Assembly (NCBI GenBank): GCA_026874595.1
Contig: CM049313.1
Coordinates: forward strand, 27,340,008 to 27,404,007
DNA from: Sipunculus nudus
Lineage: Eukaryota > Annelida > Sipuncula > Golfingiida > Sipunculidae
Length of the DNA: 64,000 nucleotides
Direction of reading: 5' to 3'
Made by a program: the position numbers and the translations under genes. The notes beneath the pieces are model-generated. The model was not told where the DNA came from, ran no database searches, and saw only the letters and a program-made list of their open reading frames with translations. Shown piece by piece: positions 50,400 to 63,100 of the stretch. The first letter of the stretch is position 1. Every line of letters starts with the position of its first letter.

Positions 50400-52575
50400 G
50401 AAGGAATTAGGTTTTTTTGTCTATCTCTACCTGCCGGAGATTTAAAAACTGGAGAATATAGTGATGTCACCAAAAACTTAATGTCTATTAACAAACCACC
50501 CTGCTTACCCTGATCATGTGGTAACCCTGATGGGAGTCTTTGTAAAATCATGATCATATGTATGAGTACTCTGATGCTGAGGATTACTGATACATATTGC
50601 CATATGTTTTTGCAATAAAAGGTGTTTTGGGAAAAAAAAAGAGGATACGAATTCAGCCATATGGTTACATATTTAAGACAATAATAAACATTGTATATTC
50701 AAGCATGATATATATAAACAATAAACATTTACCAATCAAATCTCTTTGGTGGGTTTCCTTTTCCTGAAAGGGTATCTTCTAGGAGTGTTTTCAATCGATG
50801 TGTGCTCTTTGACTCCGCACCTTTTCTTCAACAGAACCATGTGGGATATCATTTGGTACTGAACATCTAGCCTCTTCAGTCACAACATCACTTTCTGGTT
50901 ATGTACTGCCCACAGGTATTGAAGGAACATCCTCCACATCAAACAAATCACCAGAGCATGATCTGACAACACCTGTTTAACATGAACATGTCTCGTCTTT
51001 TCCATCAACATCTACTACAAAGGTTAACGGACCAAGCTTTTGCACAACCTTGGCTTCTGACCTTTTGTCTTGTCCAGATCTTAAATTCTTAACCGACACC
51101 TGGTCATCTATCTAAAACTCCCTTAAACCATGCGAGGTGTCATGTTGTGTCATTTGTTGTTTCTGTTTCTTCTCAACACTCGAGGCGAAATTTGGCTTAA
51201 CTAAACTTAACCTTGTCCTAGGTTTACGCTTAAAGAAAAGCTCTGCAGGACTCAACCTAGTTACAGAATGAGGTGTTGTCCTGTAAATTAATGCAACAAG
51301 AAATTAGCCAGTCTGTGATGTAATGTTAGTTTTCTTTCAACTGGATCAATGACTTGCTTCAACAGTGCCATATATCAATATGGGAATGACTACACAGATT
51401 TTATAGAAATGAATATGTCTTTCTTGGCATGTGCTCTATACAAATACAAAACAAGATGTAAAATGAAAGGAGAAAAATACTGTGAACGGTTGCTGAGGAA
51501 CTTTGTAGTGTTTGAACTTGAATGTTTACAAGAAACTAAGTATGTTAGAAAAAGTAATTATATCGAGAAATTAAAGTATTTCATTACAGCCATAAAAAGT
51601 TAGGAAGGAATTAGGTTTTTTTGTCTATCTCTACCTGCCGGAGATTTAAAAACTGGAGAATATAGTGATGTCACCAAAAACTTAATGTCTATTAACAAAC
51701 CACCCTGCTTACCCTGATCATGTGGTAACCCTGATGGGAGTCTTTGTAAAATCATGATCATATGTATGAGTACTCTGATGCTGAGGATTACTGATACATA
51801 TTGCCATATGTTTTTGCAATAAAAGGTGTTTTGGGAAAAAAAAAGAGGATACGAATTCAGCCATATGGTTACATATTTAAGACAATAATAAACATTGTAT
51901 ATTCAAGCATGATATATATAAACAATAAACATTTACCAATCAAATCTCTTTGGTGGGTTTCCTTTTCCTGAAAGGGTATCTTCTAGGAGTGTTTTCAATC
52001 GATGTGTGCTCTTTGACTCCGCACCTTTTCTTCAACAGAACCATGTGGGATATCATTTGGTACTGAACATCTAGCCTCTTCAGTCACAACATCACTTTCT
52101 GGTTATGTACTGCCCACAGGTATTGAAGGAACATCCTCCACATCAAACAAATCACCAGAGCATGATCTGACAACACCTGTTTAACATGAACATGTCTCGT
52201 CTTTTCCATCAACATCTACTACAAAGGTTAACGGACCAAGCTTTTGCACAACCTTGGCTTCTGACCTTTTGTCTTGTCCAGATCTTAAATTCTTAACCGA
52301 CACCTGGTCATCTATCTTAAACTCCCTTAAACCATGCGAGGTGTCATGTTGTGTCATTTGTTGTTTCTGTTTCTTCTCAACACTCGAGGCGAAATTTGGC
52401 TTAACTAAACTTAACCTTGTCCTAGGTTTACGCTTAAAGAAAAGCTCTGCAGGACTCAACCTAGTTACAGAATGAGGTGTTGTCCTGTAAATTAATGCAA
52501 CAAGAAATTAGCCAGTCTGTGATGTAATGTTAGTTTTCTTTCAACTGGATCAATGACTTGCTTCAACAGTGCCTT
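50168..52575. repeat. 1,204-bp tandem duplication spanning the LINE 3' end and Gypsy relic
   Basis: 50168-51371 is repeated at 51372-52575 with very few differences (for example CTATCTAAAA against CTATCTTAAA). Markers ATATCAATATGGG (50168, 51372) and CTTCAACAGTGCC (51357, 52561) give the same offset. Each unit contains the last part of LINE ORF2, its tail, the 3' target duplication and the Gypsy integrase end, so it postdates LINE insertion. Confidence 0.95.
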
Positions 52576-53951
52576 CTTAAGTTTCTGTACAGTGCGCTCA
52601 GCTGAGCCATTGGAGGCTGGATGATATGGAGGAACCCTAGCATGCTCAATACCATTCAGTCTCAAAAGAAGTCTTAAAATCCTCAGCAATAAACTGTGGT
52701 CCATTGTCAATCTCAGGAAAACCATATGTGGCAAAAACATTTCTTAAAGCATAAATAGTTTTCTCAGCATCTCAACATCTTTTCTGGTGGCTTCACTGAT
52801 CTGCCAAGATTTTACAGGTAACTCTGTTACATATGATACATTATATGCTTCCGTCTCTACTGAATCTACAACCTGTTTTACAGGTAAACGAGAGAGCGCA
52901 TCTGCGTTTGCATGCTCAACTGACCTGCGAACTTTACATCATATTTATATATATGACAAAACTAGAGCCCATCTCTGCATGCGGGCTGCCGCAAGTGTTG
53001 GCACAGCATTATGGGGACCCAAAATAGTAGTAAGGGGACGATGGTCAGTGACCAAAGTAAACATTCTACCATACAAGAACTAGTGAAATTTCTTGACTCC
53101 AAAAATTATGCTAAGGGCTTCAATTCCAACTGAGCATAGTTTTTCTCGGCCTTAGACAGGGTTCTAGATGCAAATGCAATAGGCCACTCAGTGCCATCCT
53201 CATACTCATCGCTAAGTACTACTCCTAACCCATAGGGACACGCGTCACATTGCAATACAAAAGGCATTTCTGTATCGTAGTGAACCAACAATTGAATATG
53301 AGTATCAGATGTTTGCATTCTCTAGAAACATGTTCACAATCATTGGACCAAAACCGTTTTCTGTTCTTTTCCAGCAATTCATTTAATGGCTTAAGTACTG
53401 TTGCCACATTAGGCAGGAATTTGCCATAGTAATTCAATTAACCTAGCCAAGACCTAAGCTCGGCAACATTAGTATGTCTTGGTGCTTATGAAATGGTCTT
53501 GACCTTATCATCAGTGGGGCTAATACCCTCCTTGCTGATTGTATGTGCCACGTATACAATACTATCTTGATAAACTTGACACTTCTTTAGCTTTATCCTC
53601 ACATTAAACCTGTTCAGTCTCTCTAAGACATTTTCTAGGAGCTGATCATGCTCCTCCAGGCTTCTACCAGCAATAAGTATGTCATCTTGATAAAAAAGCA
53701 CATGATCAATGCCCTGCAAAATCTGTTCCATCACAATCTGAAAAAATTGCGGGTGCACTTGCTATCCCGAAACTAAGGCGATTGTAACGATACAACCCCT
53801 TGTATTTACTGTCAAATATTCAAGCGTATCATGGCTCTCTTGAAAAACACTTGTCCGATCGATCTTCGAGAAAACCTGTTCACCTGCTAGTGTGGAAAAT
53901 AAATCCTGTGCGGATGGTAATGAAAACCCGTCCACATGCAAGCATTTATTT
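50654..53951 (-). pseudogene. Gypsy retrotransposon relic (RT, RNase H, integrase)
   Basis: On the minus strand, in order from the right: RT start HVDGFSLPSAQDLFSTL (from 53,945) with broken middle; FYQDDILIAG (about 53,690) as the YxDD region; RNase H with LQCDACPYGLG (53,265) and AFASRTLSKAEKNYAQ; integrase core with VPPYHPASNGSAERT (about 52,640); and the C-terminal MSPAELFFKRKPRTRL with a basic end (52,459-52,181, repeated at about 51,255-50,977 in the first duplicated unit). A basic RYPFRKRKP-type tail lies near 50,765. Stops and shifts are frequent. The normal Gypsy order RT-RH-IN contrasts with the Gmr1 element at 37-42 kb. Confidence 0.8.
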
Positions 53952-56060
53952 GCCTCATCGTCAGTCAATATAGTCCCATACTGTGTGGCTATTGTTTGAA
54001 TCACGTCAGGCTATTGCATGTCAGCAGCAGATACTGTTAAAAACCATGTTTGTAGTCCCAGCTGTCGAACCAAAGTCAGAACATCATAAAATACAGTTTG
54101 TAAATAAGCAGGAGTTCCTCTGACTTTTTCAACATTCTATAGGCTTGAACTCATTTCACCAAACGTTTCGTTTGTTCTACATTTTTAACCATGCCTGCAG
54201 TAAGTCGTTTTCCCTGAAAATGTAGTGGTCAATGTCACCTGTAACTTGCTTAGATTCCACTGCATATTGTGCACTGAATATGTATTCAATCGATCTTGAA
54301 AACCTACCATCAACATCAAGCAATCATTGGTTGAAATATTTTCGAGGATTCAAATGCACAGGTCGCTCATCTGTCAGAGCATTTGTTCCATCAGGATACT
54401 TGTCAGGATTTAATAATTCTTCAAGATTAGGATCACTGAGAAGTGGTATTGGTTTTACTCCTTCATCTGGTGCAACCCATATTATTTTGTTAAGCAGTTC
54501 ACGATCTTCATTCGTCACACTTGTTTCATATGGCAGGCCTCGCACTTTAGAAGCTTCTTTAAATGCATATTCATCCAGTTCCCTTAGGTCTTCGTCCTCT
54601 TCAGAACACAACATGTTTCCATCAACTTGTTTTATCACAGGCAGTTTGTATGCACTGTGCCTCTTCACCATCGTCTTGACAAACATCAGGCTGATTCACT
54701 TCTACAGCCGTTTGAGTGTAAGGCTCAAATATTACATAATGTGACTGCCCCATAAGTCCGAGATCAATTTCCTGCATATCCCTACTTGTAAGCCTTGGAC
54801 GTATTGTAAGCACCATAAGAGCACTTGTCGAATGAACATTCACTTTCACTGAATACATGTCCGCTAAAGCCTGGAGCACAAGATGATCACCCCAACTTTG
54901 AATTCTCAAGTCATCTATGTATCTTATCCACTGGATTTCTCTTTGATGTCCCGGTCTGTTATTTGATTCAGATACAAATCTTCAGCAGTCGGCTGTTCTG
55001 CGTCAGTATTTGCATGGTCTTCACTTGCCATTCTAGTAGCAACCTATTCAATGTAATTTGCTTTGTTTTCTCTCATATAGTCAGCCACTTGGTTCGTAAA
55101 AGAACGATGTTCGTATCTGTTATACCCAACCTATCAAGATGGTGCCAAAATGCATAAAACATACAATTTCCATCTCCTGGAACATCAACAATATTCATTG
55201 TACTCTGACTCGCCATGGTTTTTTTTTCAATTGAATAACCTTCATTTCAAAAGATAGATTTACTTGTCGTTTAAATAGCTTCCAGAAATTCACTATCATC
55301 ATCTCTGCATCTTCCAGCCAATTTTCATTAATTTCAATATTTGCATAATGCGGATTTTCTTTTTTCAACCATCTGAGAGCATCCATCACCACATCAGGCC
55401 GAACAGATTCATACATTTAATAAGAAGAGTTTTCAAACTTCGCTTTAATTTCATTTCAACAACTTGAAGGTAGTCTTGAAGTACCTCACATACCGCATCA
55501 AGTTTAGCTGGGACATTAAATGCTGGTCCATGAATGCCATGTTGTTTCCCTCTTAGTAACCCTATTATTTTCATGAAAGCGATTCTTTGGCAAACAAGTC
55601 TCAGTTCAAGCGCATTTAGATCTTCAAGTTCTTTTTGCGGATCTGCTAAAGACAATTTATTTGCTTTCGACTGTGCAGGCAATTTTCCTCCTTTTAGTGT
55701 CAAGTGGCATGTTCCAAATATCCATTCTTCACTGTTGAAAGAGGTTTGACGGAATGCAAGTACATTTTGCAACAAAGACTTTATTGTACTTCTCCTGTTT
55801 CAGATGCACAACTGACGTCCTAAACATCACACAACTACACCAGACGTAATTTGCAGAATCACGTAACTTTTCTAAAAATTCCGAAATAACAAATTCATTA
55901 TCAGGACATTGATACGACATTGATGTCGGTGCTTTCTTGAATAACATGCTACTTTGTTCAATCTCTGTTGAGTTTCTTTTTCGGTTTCTTTCGCCCTTAA
56001 TTTACTTTTATGCCTCGAGTCTAAATAAAGTCTTTCTCCTTTTTTCATCATTTGTTTTTA
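53952..56060 (-). pseudogene. Helitron-like relic: DUF6570-type region, OTU protease and Rep N-terminal segments
   Basis: From the right on the minus strand: a Cys-containing segment (about 55,900); LELRLVCQRIAFMKIIGLLRG and GKQHGIHGPAFNVPA (55,620-55,500), then MDALRWLKKENPHYANIEIN (55,390-55,320), typical of the N-terminal region of animal Helitron proteins; an OTU domain with PGDGNCMFYAF (about 55,180, catalytic Asp-Gly-Asn-Cys) and later WGDHLVLQALAD and GQSHYVIFEP (catalytic His, about 54,735); VAPDEGVKPIPLLSD (54,475); SIEYIFSAQYAVESKQ (about 54,280); and QTIATQYGTILTDDEA up to 53,955, where the sequence passes directly into Gypsy RT. Many shifts and stops. The Rep HUH and helicase parts are absent. 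Confidence 0.78.
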
Positions 56061-57209
56061 CGTTGACGCGATGTATTCTGTCGCTTTATTTGTGACTGGA
56101 GTCTTTTTTGCTTTTTTCAGGGGTTTCAAGTTCATAAAGTGCCTTTCCTGATCTTTGCAAATAATATATTCTCATATTGAACTACTTCACACCGAATCAT
56201 CAGCACCAAGGCTAAATTTAATGTATATACGATGCATTAAAATTCTGATCTGGAAAAAACTTGGAAGCCTAAATCCGTACATCAAGTGAGAGCTTGAACC
56301 CTACCCCTTATGATATTTATTTACTTTTAATACAAATTCTCTACTTCCGTGTAAAATTAAAAAAAATGCCTCATGCTCAACGTTTATTCAATCCTACAAG
56401 CTATTGATACTTTATTCGTAGAGTGCAGGTATTTAAATCATTCAACACATTATACACTCTACTCATTGTTCGTATCCCCTGGACCTGTCAGTGCACAAAT
56501 GCAAGTCTATTTATTACATATCAAATATGCGACACAATTTTAGATTAATTTGTATCGAACTATATATCAATACAATAAACAATTCAGCTGGCCGCCCATC
56601 ACTCATAATCAGTATCAATCCAAAAATAAAATATAATTGCATCATCAAGCTGACCCGAGAACAACCTGCAAGGCTACCTGTACCAATAAACACGTGCATG
56701 AGACAACAACATGCGAGCCTACATACGAATACAAGGAAAGATATGACGATCAAGAAAAGTAAAAAAGAATTAATATCGAACTACTACCACTGGCATTTTA
56801 AATTAATTTTAACGATTTTATTGAAACATTGAACGTATATTGGGCACCGGTTCGAATAATCCCAGCATCGAGATTTGAATTTACACAAGAATTGGAACCC
56901 ACTCTAATATGTAAACAAGGAATAATTTTATCACGTTTTGCTTCCTGTAACCAATCTGTATTCGGGATAATCTCAATGGTATTAATTTATTACACCTGTT
57001 GTAACAGCGACTGCCCGATTTCCAAATGATTAAAAAATTATAACTCCTGAAAGGCTGCTATACAATTCATATAAAAGTTTAGAACAAAACACTCAATGGA
57101 GCAATCTTCAAAAAAATTTCTCTCTCAGATTAATTTTAACTATCATAATCCAAATACCTTTTATTTAATCATTTTTTTTCAACGATTTACCTTTTTAAAT
57201 AAATAATAG

Positions 57210-57262
<53 letters not shown>

Positions 57263-58585
57263 GCAAAGTAAAAACACTTCTCAATATCTTTTTATTCATG
57301 CTAGATCATTAATAAACATATGAACATTTCACATTTATATAAACAAGTTTATTCCATAATTGCTCTTCGACTTCCGGGCATCCTTCACCAGCTTGTGACA
57401 TCAGAGTTGCGAACATGGGTGCCCTACACTGTGAACCAATCAGGCCGTTTAACTAAACCCTCAACTAACTTTACCTATTCATATAATATTGTGTAAAAAT
57501 AAATTACAGCATTATTTATTTGTACATGTCACTGCATCTTCTTTTAATACCCAAAATTAGCATTATCCAGATACATGCCCAAGTCTTTTGAAGCACCCGA
57601 TTTCATAACACAAACTTTTCGAGAAATAAGTTTTCTCCTCTTCTTCACATTTAGTGCACTTTCAATGGAGTAGCCTTAAATAGTTCCCTCTCTGACTAAA
57701 ATTTACAAGTATAAATCCCTGTAAAAACATACACCGAGGTCAACCTGTTGTTAAAATTATTCCTTTGAATCATCAAATAAAACATTCAGCAAACTACTGC
57801 TCTTCCAATCTATGCTTTCAGTCTAGGATTACCTCCTCCTCATAACCCACCTTCTGTGTATCAAATTTTAATAGCATAATTACTCCGCTTTGGTTTCACA
57901 CGGTTGTTCCCGTCCCCTTGTCCATATTTTCCTGGCTAATGGCTTCTAAACCGCCATATAAATCTTCTCTTTCCTTATTAGCCATGTTCTAAAAATAAAC
58001 AACCTACCTGGTCTTTCGCCATAAAACTTCACAAGTTCAATTACTTCGTATATCCTCTTCTTCATAAAATGTATTTGTAAAATAACAAACTTGTCCTTCA
58101 ACTTCAGATTTTCGAGAAATTTTCAGAATACTTACTTGTTTCTGGAATCTTGCGGAGCGAAAGCACGCTTCTGGTTTGCCAGACCTGAGGTCGCCCTAGC
58201 TCGGGAAAATCCTTGGTAGATTAAAGTCATAAGATTCCAAACGTTATTAAAAATCGCACATTACAGGCCAGTAAATCAAAAATATCTTTTATTAGCAGGA
58301 TTTTTTTTTATTTCATTTAGAAAACCTACATGTGATTTAACACATTAAAAAAATAAAGATCGCTGAGAGTCTGGATTTCATTCAAGCCCTAATGTCCAAA
58401 CGTCATTATACGGGTACTTATTAAAACCCGGACTGCGACTCGGGACTAGGGCTCCAGAGTAATATTCATCGCACCATAAAACAGCAGCAACAGCAGAAAC
58501 ATTAAGCTTCTAACACATGTAAAATTGTTATTCAACAACAATCCATACAATATATCTATAAGCTGTTCTTTCGGGATCTGCCGAT
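56061..58585. other. AT-rich DNA, no supported gene
   Basis: Contains a (TA)n microsatellite at 57,214-57,260. Short frames such as 56491-56832 show no recognisable domain. Confidence 0.4.
57214..57260. repeat. (TA)n microsatellite
   Basis: Near-perfect TA dinucleotides, about 22 units. Confidence 0.9.
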
Positions 58586-58589
58586 CATT

Positions 58590-59735
58590 ACGTTAGACTT
58601 TATAGGAATCCTTGTTTTACCAACTGCCTCCTTCTAAGTGAGCCGAACACCTGCATTGTTGGCTTTGCGCGCGAAGATCTCCGCACTTTCACGCCACTCT
58701 TTACAATCGACCTTTGACCTTACTGCCCTGGAATACCCGTGACTTCATGTGAATGACACACGTCTCCGCTCCATCGTGGCTTCCCATGGTTACTTCAAAA
58801 TTCTTCTTATAATTCTTTTTGTTCAAAGCAACGCCATTGTGGAATAATATAGATTTCTTGGCTTGCATGATTATTTCTTTTGTATCATCAGAAATATGTT
58901 CAGTATCGGATGCGAAATTGATGGCTTCGCGGAGCAGATCCTCGGTTATGGAAGGATAGAATTCGCATACATCAAATCCTATAAAGGTTGCATTTTTTTG
59001 TCTTTGATATTTTTTGAACCAGTCTATTAAATCATCTGTGTTTTTCCATTGATTCAGCTGTAGTGTTTTGCTGAAGTTGTTGTTTATTCTTTCCAGTTTT
59101 TGTTTACCGATGATGCAAATTTCGGATTTTGATGGGTTGATAAGCCTGCAAATTGGTTTGTTTCGGAAGTTGGGTTTGTGGTCTTTAATGTTATGAATGC
59201 TTCATTTTCAGCGATGGTTTCTATCCTGTCTGCTAGGTCGAGGTTTGTAGCTAATTTCTTGTTTTCGAGGTGGGGTTGCGTGTTGTTGTTTTTGCAGCTA
59301 TTTTGTAGATTTTCGTGATGTTTTCTTTCAGCAGCTTTTCGTACTGTGTGGTTAAAGTCTGTAGAAGTTGCTGGTTTTGTCGGCTGGAATTAACATCTTA
59401 TTGTCTTTTCTGAGATTTTTTTACGTCTTGTGCTAGTTTCTTTTGGAATTAAATTTGGTTGTTGTCCGTAAATTCTATGTTTTGGATTATTTTGAGCTAG
59501 CGGTCTTTAAATTCTTTGGTTTCTTGTACAAATGGTGGGGCTTATGCGCTCTTGATATCATATGTTTCTTTTGAAGTGCGGTCTGTTTTGGGGTTTAGGT
59601 AGAAGTATACTCTCCAGTCTATAGCATTCATGCCTTTTTCTGATTTCTCAATGAGGCGCTTCATGTTGTCTTCTCGGCGTGGTAGAGGTATTTTTTTGGT
59701 GGAATATTTGAAGTCAATTTGTTCCATGATGAACT
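58590..59735 (-). pseudogene. Decayed reverse-transcriptase-like gene of unsettled family
   Basis: The only open part is 59542-59748 (minus), with DFKYSTKKIPLPRRED and a basic/aromatic helix (VYFYLNPKTDR). Downstream on the same strand, across stops, are LIPADKTSNFY (about 59,390), AFITLKDHKPNF (about 59,190), CRLINPSKSEI (59,147-59,115), NQWKNTDDLIDWFKKYQ (about 59,050), FIGFDVCEFYPSITEDLL (58,995-58,935, RT motif A with D-x4-YPS) and VTMGSHDGAETC (about 58,790). The order and the D-V-x-x-FYPS motif indicate an RT-like fold. It is neither a standard LINE nor an LTR RT. The C-terminal catalytic motif was not found before the sequence loses similarity. Confidence 0.6.
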
Positions 59736-60119
59736 GAAGAATGCTCAACTTTAATAGGAGCCTTATAATTTGTATTGTTCACATAACATGAATTCATTAC
59801 ATCGCGGTGATAGTGCTCTACCATATGGGAGCGTTTATAATTAATTAATGTACGGTTAGTTTGACTTCATCAGTTTGTGCGACAGATCTGTTTCGTGAGA
59901 GCAGCAGTCAAGTCGGCTCACCCTTCAGGTACAAACTGGAGTGAAGTTTGTCATAATAGGTAGGATTAATTTAGGGTTACTAAGTCCGGTGAGGCATATG
60001 TATTTAAGAGTTTTTGTTATGTTGGTGAATAGGGGTTACTGGGTGCCTGGCTTATTGTGCTTTATTAGGAATGTTATGAAGCGCTCAAAGATCTGTTGGT
60101 TTGCTTAAAGTTAATCAAG

Positions 60120-63100
60120 GCCCCAGGTGTTGGTTCGGTCAGGGGATCAGTGCATTAGTAGTCCAGTTGGTTGTTCCTGCATACATTGGCATATATATGT
60201 TGGTCAGTTCCGTATCTCTGTTTGTTGCTTGCCGGAAATCTTCGATTTTCGCAAGCTGGTTGGTCAGTCCCGGATGTCTGTCTGTTTGTTGCTTGCCGGA
60301 AATCTTCGATTTTCGCAAGCTGGTTGGTCAGTCGCGGATGTCTGTCTGTTTGTCTGTTTGTCTGTCATCTCTCTACAGGTCTCAATTTTGCACCAATCAC
60401 TTTCAAACTTACACACTTTATAGATAATCAAAAATGCAAGAAGCTTATTGTTTTTGGTCAATATAGGTCAAAGGTCAAGGTCAAGGTCATCAAAACTTCT
60501 CAAAACGGTTTTTTCTTCATATCTTTGTCACTATTAGTCGTATCTTCTTCAAACATAGCTCATTTTAAACGTCATTCCAAGGCCAGTCATCTGGTGTGTA
60601 GCTGACTCAAATTTGCCGTAACCATGGTTACGAATTTTTGGGAAAAAGTCATGACATTCGAAAATAAGGGGCCTTATTTTTCTAACTTTGGTAGTTTTAC
60701 AGCTAGAGAGGTCTAGTTTTTTGCATCAGGTAGCATTTAACAAGTACTGCAAGATTTTATTAAGGTCTCGCGATATCTCGTATAATATCTCGTCAAACGA
60801 GATATTTCGAGATTTCAGTCATCTTGCCCTGGAGGTCACAGTTTTGCAGGAATCTTTTTTGAAACTGACAAAGCGTAAGTCCTACACTATTATCTCGAAA
60901 CAGTTTTTCCATTTTTTGAATGCAGCCGCTAGGTGGCGCTGTATGCAAACCTCCCCAACATATCATGTTTTGGCGATATCTCCAAAACTGTGAGCCTCAA
61001 TTACATAAACTATAGCTTATTTTCTTCCTCTGAGTCTTTTCTAAATCCTGGTGGAGTCATTTTGACTCAATCTTGAGTCACTTTGTCAGTGTGTCCGTCT
61101 GTTTCTCAGTTTTCATCAAACTCGCCTGCTTACCGGTTATGGCGTCTCACATATAGCATTCTACAGCTCACAGTTTTGAAAGAATCCTTTTAAAACTATT
61201 ACATCTTATGTCTTACACTAATATCTCGAAACGGATTTTTCCTTTTCCAGAATTGGCCGCTAGGGGGCGGTGCACTCAAACTTGCACAACATATCATTTT
61301 TTGGCCATATCTCCAAAACTATAAACCTCATTTACATAAACTATAGCTTATTTTCTTCCTCTGGGTCTTTCCAAAAACCTAGTGTATTCATTTGGTCTCA
61401 ATCTTGAGTCACTTTGTCTGTGTGTCCGTCTGTTTCTCAGTTGTCCTCAAATTCGCCTGCTTGCCGGTTCTTGCGTCTCACATATAGCATTCTACAGGCC
61501 ACAGTTTTGAAAGAATCCTTTTAAAACTATTACATCTTATGTCTTAAACTAAAATCTCGAAACGAATTTTTCATTTTCCAGATAAGGCCGCTAGGGGGCG
61601 GTGCACTCAAACTTCCACAACAAATCATTTTTTGGCCATATCTCCAAAAGTATAAACCTCATTTACATAAACTATAGCTTATTATCTTCCTCTGAGGTTT
61701 CTCCATCACATGATTAAGTCAACTGGTCTCAATCTTGGGTCGGTTTGTCAGTATGTTTGTCTGTTTGTCAGTTGTCCTCAATTTCGCCTGCTTCCAGGTG
61801 CTTGCGTCTCACATGTAGCATTCTACTGGACAGTTTTGAAGGAATCGTTTCGTAAATTACACTTGTCATATATCATGATGATATCTGGAAGTCCTATGTT
61901 TATTATTCAAATAAGTCAAAGGTCAAGGACAAGGTGATCAAAATATATCAAAATCTTATTTTCTTTAGAACTTTGTTAATATTGGTTCTTTCTTCACAAA
62001 CTATCGATTATTTTCTTTCACTTTTATACTGCTCGTTCATCTGACTAACTTTACATCATTTCCGGCAAGCGCGTGACCTCAGGTCATCTAGTCTGTTTGT
62101 CTGTCATCTCTCTACAGGTCTCAATTTTGCACCAATCACTTTCAAACTTACACACTTTATAGATAATCAAAAATGCAAGAAGCTTATTGTTTTTGGTCAA
62201 TATAGGTCAAAGGTCAAGGCCAAGGTCATCAAAACTTCTCAAAACGGTGTTTTCTTCATATCTTTGTCACTATTAGTCGTATCTTCTTCAAACATAGCTC
62301 ATTTTAAACGTCATTCCAAGGCCAGTCATCTGGTTATGTAGCTGACTCAAATTTGCCGTAACCATGGTTACGAATTTTGGGGAAAAAGTCATGATATTCG
62401 AAAATGAGGGGCCTTATTTTTCTAACTTTGGCAGTTTTACAGCTAGAGAGGTCTAGTTTTTTGCATCAGGTAGCATTTAACAAGTACTGCAAGATTTAAC
62501 TAAGGTCTCGCGATATCTTGTATAATATCTCGTCAAACGAGATATTTCGAGATTTCAGTAATCTTGCCCTGGAGGTCACAGTTTTGCAGGAATCTTTTTG
62601 AAACTGACATAGCGTAAGTCCTACACTATTATCTCGAAACAGTTTTTCCATTTTTTGAATGCAGCCGCTAGGTGGCGCTGTATGCAAACCTCCCCAACAT
62701 ATCATGTTTTGGCGATATCTCCAAAACTGTGAGCCTCAATTACATAAACTATAGCTTATTTTCTTCCTCTGAGTCTTTTCTAAATCCTGGTGGAGTCATT
62801 TTGACTCAATCTTGAGTCACTTTGTCAGTGTGTCCGTCTGTTTCTCAGTTTTCATCAAACTCGCCTGCTTACCGGTTATGGCGTCTCACATATAGCATTC
62901 TACAGCTCACAGTTTTGAAAGAATCCTTTTAAAACTATTACATCTTATGTCTTACACTAATATCTCGAAACGGATTTTTCCTTTTCCAGAATTGGCCGCT
63001 AGGGGGCGGTGCACTCAAACTTGCACAACATATCATTTTTTGGCCATATCTCCAAAACTATAAACCTCATTTACATAAACTATAGCTTATTTTCTTCCTC

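Larger units (their letters stand above)
45054..50640 (+). mobile_element. Full-length Tx1/L1-like LINE with NADAR-containing ORF1
   Basis: The 5,587-bp element has target duplications, a 5' region of 243 bases, ORF1 (45297-46667), ORF2 directly after (ATG 46668), a 3' UTR of about 240 bases and an A9 tail. A 15-bp inverted repeat at 45055-45086 forms a hairpin at the very 5' end. ORF2 carries several breaks, so this copy is dead although structurally complete. The RT sequence resembles the Tx1 branch of the L1 clade. Confidence 0.9.
45041..50653. other. 13-bp target-site duplication of the LINE
   Basis: GAGGATACGAATT occurs at 45041-45053 and 50641-50653, bracketing the LINE. The duplication is exact, and adjacent A residues make its outer edge ambiguous by one or two bases. 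Confidence 0.9.

Noticed and set aside
61710-61937. Frame duplicated at 63449-63676, at first sight a conserved gene pair
   Set aside because: The conservation reflects the 1,739-bp tandem duplication of a non-coding repeat.
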